From CAZSVI01 sp964610205 (GTDB lineage Bacteria; Bacillota; Clostridia; DSM-8532), in NCBI GenBank assembly GCA_964610205.1, contig CAZSVI010000003.1:1-63869 (forward strand): 63,869 nucleotides of DNA, written 5' to 3'. Under the pieces are notes generated by a model. It saw only the letters and a list, made by a program, of their open reading frames with translations, did no database searches and was not told the DNA's origin. Numbering within the stretch: position 1 is the first letter of the stretch; each line of letters begins with the position of its first letter. The translations under genes and the position numbers were made by a program. Of the stretch, positions 1-7,603 are shown piece by piece.

Positions 1-215
1 TCAAATATTATTTTGTAACCATCTGAAGTTAATCCAATCGGAAACAATAATAAATCACCTGAGGCAACTCTTACAGGATCACTGACTGAAGCACTGATAA
101 TATAAACCATCGGATATAACGTCAATACAAGAACCAATCCGCTGAAAAAATATGCAATAGAATTAATAATCGAATCATCCAGGCTTTTTCCCACTTTTTT
201 ATTATTATTTTTCAA
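1..215 (-). CDS. Carbohydrate ABC transporter permease, LplC type (5' part only)
   Basis: Only the first 71 codons are inside the window; the gene continues past base 1. Reading leftwards from a TTG at 215, the protein starts LKNNNKKVGKS, followed by a hydrophobic segment at about residues 18-40 (AYFFSGLVLVLTLYPMVYII) and then SASVSDP. This is the usual N-terminus of the second permease of LplB/LplC sugar importers. The TTG start is chosen because GGGAGG lies at 225-230, nine bases upstream, and no ATG competes. The start codon is 17 bases after the stop of the other permease, so the two are co-transcribed. By family it would form the heterodimeric membrane channel for an oligosaccharide. The substrate cannot be read from this fragment. 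Confidence 0.8.
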   Translation of the reverse strand, partial: MKNNNKKVGKSLDDSIINSIAYFFSGLVLVLTLYPMVYIISASVSDPVRVASGDLLLFPIGLTSDGYKIIF

Positions 216-232
216 TATACCAGACCTCCCAT

Positions 233-1183
233 TTACCAAAGAGTTGCACTTCCCATCCGTTTGACTGCGAAATTTACGGAAACCAACAGGATACAGTTTA
301 TGATTGAGTTAAAGAAATCTATTGCTGTCGAAAAGCTGTACTGTGTGTATTGCAAACCCATCTTGTATACAAATGTTGAAATGATTTCGCTGGTTTCAGT
401 ATTAAGCGGATTCTGCATTAAAAAGACTTTTTCAAAACCCACGGTCATTATTTTACCTGCAGCCAATATTAGCATGATAGTAATTGTAGGCAGTATTCCC
501 TGAAGATTAATATGATATATCCTCTGCAAACGAGAAGCTCCATCTATCATTGCGGCTTCATGCAGCTCTGGATCTATACTGGATAGTGCTGACAAATAAA
601 TTATCGAATTCCACCCCAAATTCTGCCATATGCCGCTAAAAACATAAATTGACGGGAACCAGCCGGCTTGACTCATAAATGCGTAAGGGCCGGCCCCCAG
701 ATATCCTATTAGTTTATTTACTATTCCAATCCGTTCATTAAGGAACATTGTAATCATACTGACCATAACAACTGTTGATATAAAATGCGGCGCATATGAA
801 ATGGTTTGTACCGCTTTTTTAAATCTACCGATTCTTAGTTCATTAATTATCAATGAAAATATTATAGGAAACGGAAAACCTACAGCAAGGGAGTAAACAC
901 TGATAACTATGGTATTTTTTATTAATCTTATACACGAAGGTGTGCTTAAGAAACGTACAAAATGTTTTAAACCAACCCAATCGCTCCCTTGAATACCCTT
1001 ATTTATACGATAATCCTTAAATGCTATCTGCACACCATACATCGGTCCGTAGCAATATATTAATATATATATTAGTGCCGGAAGAACAAATATATACAGT
1101 TCATAATTACGGGCCAAATAGCGTATTCCTGCTTTTATTTTACCTTTATTTTTTTTAGCAGATAAAGACAAAGATGATACCAT
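233..1183 (-). CDS. Carbohydrate ABC transporter permease, LplB/YteP type
   Basis: This is a membrane component of a sugar or oligosaccharide importer. It has about six hydrophobic segments, the signature start YIFVLPALIYILIYCYGPMYG, and the EAA-loop motif EAAMIDGASRLQRI at about residue 210, which contacts the ATPase subunit. The open frame can begin at 1198. However, the bases coding for that extension (GAGAGGTG) form the ribosome binding site five bases before a second ATG at 1183, so 1183 is taken as the start, giving 316 residues. The downstream partner permease follows after 17 bases. No solute-binding protein or ATPase for this system is in the window; in this family the ATPase is often shared (MsmX-like). 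The substrate is unknown. Confidence 0.88.
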   Translation of the reverse strand: MVSSLSLSAKKNKGKIKAGIRYLARNYELYIFVLPALIYILIYCYGPMYGVQIAFKDYRINKGIQGSDWVGLKHFVRFLSTPSCIRLIKNTIVISVYSLAVGFPFPIIFSLIINELRIGRFKKAVQTISYAPHFISTVVMVSMITMFLNERIGIVNKLIGYLGAGPYAFMSQAGWFPSIYVFSGIWQNLGWNSIIYLSALSSIDPELHEAAMIDGASRLQRIYHINLQGILPTITIMLILAAGKIMTVGFEKVFLMQNPLNTETSEIISTFVYKMGLQYTQYSFSTAIDFFNSIINCILLVSVNFAVKRMGSATLW

Positions 1184-1234
1184 AAAAACACCTCTCATTG
1201 GTATTTAAAGACTGCAGCCGGTTCGCTAACTTAA

Positions 1235-1264
1235 CTATAACATGATAAAGGCTAATACTGTCAA
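1235..1264 (-). promoter_or_regulatory. Sigma-A type promoter of the permease operon
   Basis: On the minus strand a perfect -35 box TTGACA (1259-1264) is followed after 18 bases by TTATAG (1235-1240), or after 17 bases by GTTATA. It lies about 50 bases upstream of the permease start at 1183. It therefore reads away from the lysA/dapF debris to its right and into the ABC permease genes. Confidence 0.6.
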
Positions 1265-1344
1265 TATGTTAGATTTTATCTGATATGTTCAGGTTTATAA
1301 GTATATAATACGAAGAGAAATACCTATAAAGAAATGAGCAGACT

Positions 1345-1503
1345 TTATCCTACCCATATTTTTATTAAACAGAACACGGAAGAAATTATCGTAAACAGCC
1401 TCAATAAAATCAAGTGCTTTTCTAGATTTAACAGATTTATGTTTGGGTCAATAACTATATAATCATTACCCAAAGCAGAATATTTGGTGAATTTTATAGC
1501 CAT
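1345..1503 (-). pseudogene. dapF: Diaminopimelate epimerase remnant (5' end of dapF)
   Basis: From an ATG at 1503 the frame reads MAIKFTKYSALGNDYIVIDPN, which is the highly characteristic N-terminus of diaminopimelate epimerase (consensus K..GLGNDF.V.D). After about 21 codons the similarity stops. The frame runs through unrelated hydrophobic residues to a stop at 1345, against about 275 residues in a real DapF. The ribosome binding site AGGAGGT (1511-1517) sits inside the end of the lysA fragment, and the ATG begins two bases after the lysA stop codon, as in an intact lysA-dapF operon. The gene has been cut off just after its start. Without its active-site cysteines the product cannot be an epimerase. 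Confidence 0.75.
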
Positions 1504-1504
1504 A

Positions 1505-2155
1505 TCAATAACCTCCTACTTTAAAATCATTAACCTCGCTATTTAATAAATCTTCATAAGTCTCTCTTCTTCGAATGACTTTGTATCTGGAACCATCTAC
1601 CAATACCTCAACAGGCAGTGAATGTGAATTATAATGTGAAGCAAGTACAATGCCATATGCTCCTGCATCGGTTACAGCCAGCAGATCATTCTGACAAACC
1701 TTCTCAATTAAGCGCTCTTTCCCAAGAAAATCCGTACTTTCGCATATTGGTCCTACTACATCGGCTTCTATCATGGTATCTGAATTTTTTCTTACCGGAA
1801 TAATACTGTGATACCCTCCATATAAAGGTGATCTGATCAAATGATGCATGCCTGTGTCAACAATTAAAAACCTTTTACCATAGAGATTTTCTTTTACATA
1901 TTGAACTCTTGCAACAAGTATCCCCGCCTCTGCTGTAAGAAATCTCCCCGGCTCCAGTATGAACGTAATGTCGGGGATATCTCGTCTACAGTAAGGGCCT
2001 GAGGGCTCCAATTTTACCGTATATTTTCCTTTGCTTCCGATTTTGCTGCTCTCAAGCCGCTTGTTCAGCTTTTCTGTTACAACGACACCAATCCGGTTTG
2101 TCACAAGCAGGGAAATTACCGTAATATATTGGAGGAAAAGGGATATACCGTGCAT
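1505..2155 (-). pseudogene. lysA: Diaminopimelate decarboxylase fragment (C-terminal half of lysA)
   Basis: The frame carries the C-terminal beta-barrel half of DAP decarboxylase, the last enzyme of lysine synthesis. It includes the EPGR motif (ILEPGRFLTAEAGI), VDTGMHHLIRSPLYGGYH, the active-site GPICESTDFLG with its cysteine, DAGAYG, and the typical ending IRRRETYEDLL. The N-terminal PLP barrel with the catalytic lysine is missing: about 216 residues remain out of about 420. The first 30-50 residues of the open frame do not look like LysA and are antisense to a hydrolase fragment. The break is therefore near 2050-2120. There is no ribosome binding site or convincing start. The dapF start follows directly. 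A recombination or deletion probably removed the outer parts of both genes. Confidence 0.8.
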
Positions 2156-2317
2156 ACAAAAATTCTGCTGGAAGGATATTCTGCTTCAGGAATGTTTGTG
2201 AACCGGTTTGTCATGATGCATCCGGAACTGGTAAAGACATTTTCCGCCAGCCATTGTGGTGGCTGGCCGATGGTGCCTGTTGCCGAACATGAAGGCGAAA
2301 AGGTTGTGTTCCTTTAA
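2129..2317 (+). pseudogene. Alpha/beta-hydrolase (esterase-like) internal fragment
   Basis: This short plus-strand frame contains ILLEGYSASGMFVNRF followed by MMHPELVKTFSASHCGGWP. That is the nucleophile-elbow region (G-Y-S-A-S-G) of a family of bacterial alpha/beta hydrolases, with the HPELVK helix that follows. The frame is open further upstream (to about 2042), but the catalytic Asp/His region and the N-terminal core are absent. It ends by running into the last codons of citrate synthase on the other strand. It is an internal piece of a gene of about 300 codons, stranded between two other genes, and is not expected to be functional. The exact left junction cannot be fixed by eye. Confidence 0.6.
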
Positions 2318-3675
2318 CGTATCTTCAGCGGGATATATTCCCTGTGCGGGGAAATGCTCTTGTATGCCGGACGGATTATCTTGCCGCCGTTGGCCAGTTC
2401 CTCAATACGGTGCGCGCTCCAGCCTACTATTCTGGAGACAGCAAAGAGAGGTGTGAACAACTCTTCCGGAATATTCAGCATTTTGTAAACAAGCCCCGAA
2501 TAGAAATCCACATTAATGCTGACTCCTTTGTACATTTTTCTTTTTTCCGCAATAACTTGGGGAGCAAGCCTTTCAACTATTTCATACAGTCGGAATTCCT
2601 TCTCATAACCCTGTTCCCGTGCCAGTTTTTCCGAATAACCCTTAAAAATGACTGCCCTTGGATCAGAAATTGAGTATACCGCATGACCGACGCCATAAAT
2701 CAACCCGGTCCGGTCAAAAACCTCACCGTTCAAAAGCTTTAAAAGATATTCCCGTATTTCATCCTCGTCTTCCCAATCCTTAACCTCTTTTTTCATGCTA
2801 TCGAACATCTGGATAACCTTTACATTAGCTCCGCCATGCCGCGGGCCTTTTAATGAGCCTAATGAAGATGCCATGGAGGAATAGGTGTCGGTTCCTGAAG
2901 AAGTAATGACATGGGTAGCGAAGGTGGAATTATTTCCGCCTCCATGCTCGGCGTGCAGTACCAGCGCAAGGTCCAGCAGCACTGCTTCCAGCCGGGTAAA
3001 ACTCGAATCCGGCCTTAACAGATGCAGTATATTTTCCGCCGTACTGTAATCAGGCCTGGGGCTATGGATGACAAGGCTTCTCTCACGATAATAGTGGGTT
3101 AAAACCTGATACCCGTATACGGCAATCAACGGCATCTGCGCAATAAGATTTACACATTGCCGTATAACATTTTCAATAGAAATATCGTCTGCCCGGTTAT
3201 CAAAAGAATATAAAGCCAGAACCCCTCTTGCCATCAGATTCATAACATCATTGCTGGGAAGCTTCATAATCGCGTCCTCTATGAATGATTTTGGGAGAGC
3301 CCTCAAATCGGTTAACAGGTTCTCAAAGCCATTCAGTTCCTTTTGGTTTGGCAGTTCTCCAAAAAGCAGCAAATACGCAGTTTCCTCAAACCCAAACCGG
3401 TCTTCACTTAAAAAACCATACACAATATCATTTATGTCCATACCTCTGTAAATCAGACGGCCCGGAACCGGTATGGTTTCCCCCTCATCAATAATATACG
3501 CGTGAACCTCGCCAATTTCGGTAAGACCTGCCAAAACACCTTTGCCACTGATATCTCTAAGGCCTCTTTTAACCTCATACTTACTGTACAAATCGGAATC
3601 AATTTTACTGCATTCCTCAGCCATTACGGTATATCCCTTAAGCAATGCATCCTGCCACGACTTTTTGTTATTCAT
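2314..3675 (-). CDS. gltA: Citrate synthase
   Basis: This enzyme condenses acetyl-CoA and oxaloacetate to citrate in the cytoplasm, the first step towards 2-oxoglutarate and glutamate. The 453-residue protein has the family landmarks in order: PGRLIYRGMDI, LHAEHGGGNNSTFATHV with the catalytic histidine, SLGSLKGPRHGGAN, GVGHAVYSISDPRA, and NVDFYSGLVYKMLNIP with the catalytic aspartate. Its length and N-terminal extension match the clostridial type. The ATG at 3675 has AAAGGAGG just upstream. About 150 bases upstream is an intrinsic terminator preceded by a ydaO-type cyclic-di-AMP riboswitch and a strong promoter, all on this strand, so transcription probably depends on the riboswitch decision. 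The 3' end abuts gene debris. A 2-methylcitrate synthase role cannot be excluded. Confidence 0.93.
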   Translation of the reverse strand: MNNKKSWQDALLKGYTVMAEECSKIDSDLYSKYEVKRGLRDISGKGVLAGLTEIGEVHAYIIDEGETIPVPGRLIYRGMDINDIVYGFLSEDRFGFEETAYLLLFGELPNQKELNGFENLLTDLRALPKSFIEDAIMKLPSNDVMNLMARGVLALYSFDNRADDISIENVIRQCVNLIAQMPLIAVYGYQVLTHYYRERSLVIHSPRPDYSTAENILHLLRPDSSFTRLEAVLLDLALVLHAEHGGGNNSTFATHVITSSGTDTYSSMASSLGSLKGPRHGGANVKVIQMFDSMKKEVKDWEDEDEIREYLLKLLNGEVFDRTGLIYGVGHAVYSISDPRAVIFKGYSEKLAREQGYEKEFRLYEIVERLAPQVIAEKRKMYKGVSINVDFYSGLVYKMLNIPEELFTPLFAVSRIVGWSAHRIEELANGGKIIRPAYKSISPHREYIPLKIR

Positions 3676-3824
3676 ATATTTCCTCCTTTCAATTACCCTC
3701 TATGTGCTGTCATGTGATAACCTTAGTTTATTTTAGAGCTTTTTAGAACATATATTATAATTTATGAAACTATGTTGCTATTCATTGTCTGATTAAGTAA
3801 AACCGTCTTTCGGAAATGAGGTAC

Positions 3825-3850
3825 AAAAAAACCATGGAGTATATCCATGG
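3825..3850 (-). terminator. Intrinsic terminator between riboswitch and citrate synthase
   Basis: On the minus strand CCATGGA-TATAC-TCCATGG forms a perfect seven-pair hairpin, followed directly by seven T residues. It lies about 20-25 bases after the conserved core of the ydaO riboswitch and about 150 bases before the citrate synthase start, so it is the natural expression platform of that riboswitch. Confidence 0.85.
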
Positions 3851-3864
3851 CAATACGCACACTA

Positions 3865-3985
3865 TACCCCTCTTTCAAAGCTTACGAGGTTAGCTGCCGG
3901 GCTCGGATTGAAAGAGTTATCCTATCCTTATGGAATTCGCCCCTGAATTGGGTCCCCCGCTTCATTTCCATGAATTAAGCTTACA
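3865..3985 (-). promoter_or_regulatory. ydaO/yuaA-type cyclic-di-AMP riboswitch
   Basis: The minus strand carries the conserved blocks of the ydaO class in the correct order: GCTTAAT at the 5' side of P1 (about 3980), GCGGGGGACCCA, GGGGCGAAT, GGATAGGATAACTCT, AATCCGAGCCCGGCAGC, then TAACCTCGTAAGC, whose end pairs back with the 5' GCTT. This class binds cyclic-di-AMP and normally switches transcription off through a downstream terminator, which is present here at 3825-3850. The controlled gene in cis is citrate synthase. The boundaries given are approximate. Class assignment is confident from the sequence blocks; the ligand is established knowledge for the class. Confidence 0.92.
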
Positions 3986-4004
3986 ATTTATTAAGATTAG
4001 TTAT

Positions 4005-4033
4005 ATTTTAGCATAAGGATTATACGCAGTCAA
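4005..4033 (-). promoter_or_regulatory. Promoter of the riboswitch / citrate synthase transcript
   Basis: Minus-strand TTGACT (4028-4033) and TAAAAT (4005-4010) are separated by exactly 17 bases. The predicted transcript starts about 15-20 bases before the first riboswitch stem, which supports both calls. Confidence 0.75.
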
Positions 4034-4240
4034 TCGGCATTGAAGAAAGCAGTCCGCCTCGACATCGCAAGCAGCTCAGCGGATTGAGAGGTATCACTCC
4101 TTAACAGTAATCCGTATGGTTTTGAATATGCTGAAATATTCGGTTTATCCCCCTGATTGAGGCAGTGGCCTTTGAATACGTTTGATAAAAATTTAGTAAC
4201 AAACAATTTACAATCCGTTCAGACATTCCGATTGCGTTTT

Positions 4241-4249
4241 TGATATAAT
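4241..4249 (+). promoter_or_regulatory. Extended -10 promoter for the UspA-like gene
   Basis: TGATATAAT is an extended -10 element (TG-N-TATAAT) with no good -35 box. It would start a transcript about 165 bases before the UspA-like coding region. The interval 4034-4240 between it and the divergent citrate synthase promoter holds no gene or structure I could recognise. Confidence 0.45.
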
Positions 4250-4420
4250 AAGGATATGATAGTTTTTTTAATATACCTTTTTACATGTACATCCTATTAT
4301 GCCAAAATGACTGCAAGGCCGGTAAGAATACGAATATCATACTGCAGATTGCAAGCATATCTGCAGTAAAATTAAAGGAAGTGTCAGTTTTACTGAGGAC
4401 TGTCCATAACTTTAAAGAAA

Positions 4421-4822
4421 ATGAGGTTGATTGAATTGTTTTTATATAAAAATGTATTGGCATGCGTGACCAAGCAAAAAACCTGCGAACGGTTAATAAA
4501 GGCAGCGTCACAGCGTAAATCGGATGACGGTTCACTGCATGTGCTTCATGTTGCAAAAAATTCGTGGAATATCCTGGATAACAATAGCGAAAGTGACGCC
4601 CTTGAATATCTTTTCAAAATATCAAAATCATATGGGGCTGAAATGACAATGCTTAGGGACAATAACATTTCCGAAACCATTGCGGAATTCGCGAAGGTAC
4701 ATCAGGTAAATTTGATTGTTCTGGGGGAATCATCCAATGAACGGGAAAATAAGTTTTTAAAGCGGCTCCGCTCCCTGTTAAGGGATAAAGGTATTGATAT
4801 TGAGGAAATACCTCACATGTAG
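4421..4822 (+). CDS. Small UspA-like protein resembling the Usp domain of KdpD
   Basis: The 133-residue protein reads NVLACVTKQKTCERLIKAASQ at its start, then LHVLHVA, EYLFKISKSYGAEMTML, and ETIAEFAKVHQVNLIVLGES. This is the alpha/beta nucleotide-binding fold of universal stress proteins as found in the cytoplasmic part of the potassium sensor kinase KdpD. Here it stands alone, without KdpD sensor or kinase domains. The start is uncertain: ATG 4421 has no good ribosome binding site, whereas a TTG at 4436 has GAGG nine bases before it. It diverges from the c-di-AMP riboswitch gene and converges on the hydratase gene. In some bacteria the KdpD Usp domain binds c-di-AMP; whether this one does is only a suggestion. 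Confidence 0.7.
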   Translation: MRLIELFLYKNVLACVTKQKTCERLIKAASQRKSDDGSLHVLHVAKNSWNILDNNSESDALEYLFKISKSYGAEMTMLRDNNISETIAEFAKVHQVNLIVLGESSNERENKFLKRLRSLLRDKGIDIEEIPHM

Positions 4823-5008
4823 TCTGTACCCGTGAATTCAGGGATGAATTGTATCAGGTTTCATAAAGTGCAAGGAAAAGGTTTAAGGGATACTGGCGTA
4901 TTCTGCTGGCGGCAATGCGGCAGAACGGGAAAATACGCCGCAAAATACCCCAAATATTACAAATTACATAATATTGAAAATAATCCTGGGCAAAACCTCC
5001 AAATCAAA

Positions 5009-5045
5009 GCAAAAGAACCCTGTTTCCCGTATGGGGTTCTTTTGC
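5009..5045. terminator. Strong hairpin between convergent genes (first of two)
   Basis: GCAAAAGAACCC and GGGTTCTTTTGC form a 12-pair stem around a 13-base loop. It lies between the 3' ends of the UspA-like gene (plus) and the hydratase gene (minus). The A/T tracts inside the arms would let it work in either direction. Confidence 0.6.
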
Positions 5046-5061
5046 TCCGTATAATACTGCA

Positions 5062-5093
5062 GCAAGGCTGTTTTCTCCTGAAAACAGCCTTGC
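5062..5093. terminator. Strong hairpin between convergent genes (second of two)
   Basis: GCAAGGCTGTTTTC and GAAAACAGCCTTGC form a perfect 14-pair stem with a four-base loop, 16 bases after the previous hairpin. No long T-run follows, so it may be a transcript-stabilising structure or an inefficient bidirectional terminator. Confidence 0.5.
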
Positions 5094-5149
5094 GGAATGC
5101 GGCCTGGAGCCTGTAATTCCAATCAAGGAAAAGATGCAGCCTGTTGGAC

Positions 5150-7507
5150 TCATTTCTGTTTTGAATAATAATTAATCAGGCATCCTTTTAAAATAATATC
5201 CCTTTCATCCTTGGAAACGTTTTCTAAAAGCAGCTCGAAGGTTTTAATCGCTTTATCTCTGATTAAGCAGGCTTGTATACACTCCTCGCCTTTTTCTACC
5301 TTTTGCTTGATGCCCGGAATGAATATCAAATCCCCAACCTCAAAACAGATATCTGATGTACCATCTACAGAAAATGGTAATATGCCCCAGTTTATCAGAT
5401 TGCTCTTATAACGTTTTGTTGCATAATCAACCGCAATATTGGCCCATCCTCCAAGAATTTTCTGGCATGATGCCGCCTGTTCCCTTGCCGAGCCATCTCC
5501 GGGTTTTACCGCATAGATGGTGCTGCCTATTCCTGTTGACCGTATCATATCAGTTATACTGGAAAAACCTGTTTCACAATTTATAGTTAATCTGTTATAT
5601 ATCTCTTTAAGGCCGTTTGAGGCTTTTATTTCCCGGCATTCCGGCGTAACAAGACGCTGACGCTCCTTTTCCAGTGTCTGAACTTCCTTTGATTTTGAGA
5701 CATAGGAAGGATCTTTTCTTGACAGTGTAAATTCAGCCAACTTAAGGGGATTTGACCGGAACGAAGAGGTCTCCCCGGAAGGTATCAGCTCATCCGTTGT
5801 TGTCACCGGGTCATATATGACGGTTACTACCTTCAAGAGCAGATTTTGCGGTAAAGCGCTTATTTCAGGCCAATCGGCTATATTCGGCCCAAATTTCACA
5901 TCTTCTTTGGTTATTGGTTTTTTAAACCCCTTGTATACTCTGTTGGTATAAATATCTCTGTTGTATTCATAATCTATGGATATAACCCTGTAATCCACTT
6001 CGGTTGCAGGGGTTAAAAAACCGCCGTTCACAGCCGTTGCCGCAATGGAACGTGCATCCATCAAGGCCACTGAAGCGATTTGCCCTTCGGCCGGTTTCGA
6101 GCCCTCCCTGTTTATAAAATTCCGTGTGGTGTGTCTGATACTAAGGCTGCCATGAGCGGGTACATCCCCCGCGCCAAAACACGGGCCGCAGAATGCTGTT
6201 TTCATCGTAACGCCCGCAGAAAGCATTTTAGCGGCCGCGCCGTTTTTAACCAGCTCATAATTAATGGGCTGGCTTGCGGGGTATACGCTTAAGGAAAGAT
6301 AACCGTCTCCAATAGACTTTTTATCGATCATTGCGGCTGCTTCACACAGGTTTTCAAAAGTACCGCCGGCGCACCCGGCCACTACCCCCTGGTCAACCCT
6401 TAATTTCCCGTTAACTATTTTATCTGTCAGTGAAAATGCTATTTTGGAAGAATCAAATTGTTTCTTAATATTTTCTTCCACATCCCGGAGAATATCCCCG
6501 GCATTTTTATTGAGTTCGGATATGCTGTATACATTGCTTGGATGGAAGGGAAGGGCAATCATAGGTTCCACCCTGTCAAGGCTAACCTTTACCAGACCGT
6601 CATAATAGGCTAAGCCTCCCGGATTCAGTTCCAGGTAGCATTCCGGCCTCCCATGTATTTTATAGTACTCCTTAACCTTATCGTCGGTTGCCCATATGGA
6701 ACTTAAGCAGGTGGTTTCGGTTGTCATAACATCAATACCGTTTCTGTAGTCCACCGAAAGATTACGGATACCGGGCCCGATAAATTCAAGAACCTTGTTT
6801 TTAACAAACCCTTCTTTAAACACAGCTCCAATAATTGAAAGAGCCACATCCTGCGGACCCACACCCGGATTGGGCTTACCCTCCAGATAAACCGCTATAA
6901 CTTCAGGATAAGGAATATCGTATGTCTTTTGAAAGAGCTGCTTAACAAGCTCGGGGCCACCCTCCCCCACACCCATAGTACCAAGGGCGCCATAGCGTGT
7001 ATGGCTGTCGGATCCCAGTATCATATTTCCGCAGCGGGTCATCTCTTCCCTGACATACTGATGGATTACCGCCAGATGCGCGGGTACGTATATGCCTCCA
7101 TATTTCCGGGCCGCCGACAGTCCGAAAACATGATCATCCTCATTGATGGTGCCCCCAACGGCACAGAGGCTGTTATGACAGTTAGTCAACGCGTATGGCA
7201 AAGGAAAATCCTTCATTCCGCTGGCTCTTGCCGTTTGAATAATGCTGACATAAGTAATGTCATGAGAAGCCATTGCGTCAAATTTTATTTTCAGGTTACC
7301 GGAATCGCCCGATGTATTATGGGCGGTTAAAATACGATAAGCCATCGTTTTTTTTCTTGCACTGTTCGGGTCCAAGCCTTTAATATCAACAGGCAGACCA
7401 TTTTTATTACTGCCCGCCAAAACAGCGGCACCGCCTTCTCTTAACTCAAAAACGGTTGTTCCGTTCAGGGCATATACCCCGTTCTTAACTAATTTAACCA
7501 AGTTCAA
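5150..7507 (-). CDS. Aconitase-family hydratase (YbhJ-like)
   Basis: This 785-residue protein has the aconitase superfamily fold: SDSHTRYGALGTMGVGEGG near residues 165-185, TTETTCLSSIW, GCAGGTFENL and FCGPCFGAG supplying candidate iron-sulfur ligand cysteines, and a C-terminal swivel domain with RYKSNLINWGILPF. It belongs to the branch typified by E. coli YbhJ rather than AcnA/AcnB, with a distinctive N-terminus (VYALNGTTVFEL). It probably interconverts citrate and isocitrate or a related tricarboxylate. The nearby citrate synthase makes an aconitase role attractive, but the two genes have separate transcripts and no isocitrate dehydrogenase is present. The start at ATG 7507 follows AGGAGGTTTG. 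A dedicated role in another hydroxy-acid pathway is possible. Confidence 0.82.
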   Translation of the reverse strand: MNLVKLVKNGVYALNGTTVFELREGGAAVLAGSNKNGLPVDIKGLDPNSARKKTMAYRILTAHNTSGDSGNLKIKFDAMASHDITYVSIIQTARASGMKDFPLPYALTNCHNSLCAVGGTINEDDHVFGLSAARKYGGIYVPAHLAVIHQYVREEMTRCGNMILGSDSHTRYGALGTMGVGEGGPELVKQLFQKTYDIPYPEVIAVYLEGKPNPGVGPQDVALSIIGAVFKEGFVKNKVLEFIGPGIRNLSVDYRNGIDVMTTETTCLSSIWATDDKVKEYYKIHGRPECYLELNPGGLAYYDGLVKVSLDRVEPMIALPFHPSNVYSISELNKNAGDILRDVEENIKKQFDSSKIAFSLTDKIVNGKLRVDQGVVAGCAGGTFENLCEAAAMIDKKSIGDGYLSLSVYPASQPINYELVKNGAAAKMLSAGVTMKTAFCGPCFGAGDVPAHGSLSIRHTTRNFINREGSKPAEGQIASVALMDARSIAATAVNGGFLTPATEVDYRVISIDYEYNRDIYTNRVYKGFKKPITKEDVKFGPNIADWPEISALPQNLLLKVVTVIYDPVTTTDELIPSGETSSFRSNPLKLAEFTLSRKDPSYVSKSKEVQTLEKERQRLVTPECREIKASNGLKEIYNRLTINCETGFSSITDMIRSTGIGSTIYAVKPGDGSAREQAASCQKILGGWANIAVDYATKRYKSNLINWGILPFSVDGTSDICFEVGDLIFIPGIKQKVEKGEECIQACLIRDKAIKTFELLLENVSKDERDIILKGCLINYYSKQK

Positions 7508-7603
7508 ACCTCCTTGAATGTTCTTATCCTCATCAGCTGCTATTAAAATTGTAACACAATATATCAGGAATTCAACCTTTCACGGGTTATAAGAAAGTAA
7601 ACG

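Noticed and set aside
1345..1503. Reading the end of the dapF remnant in another frame as a transposase fragment
   Set aside because: A short frame with ALDFIEAVYDNF can be read, but it is too short and generic to assign to any insertion sequence.
4285..4434. A 49-codon plus-strand frame overlapping the start of the UspA-like gene
   Set aside because: No ribosome binding site precedes its ATG and no family was recognised; it is more likely part of the 5' leader.
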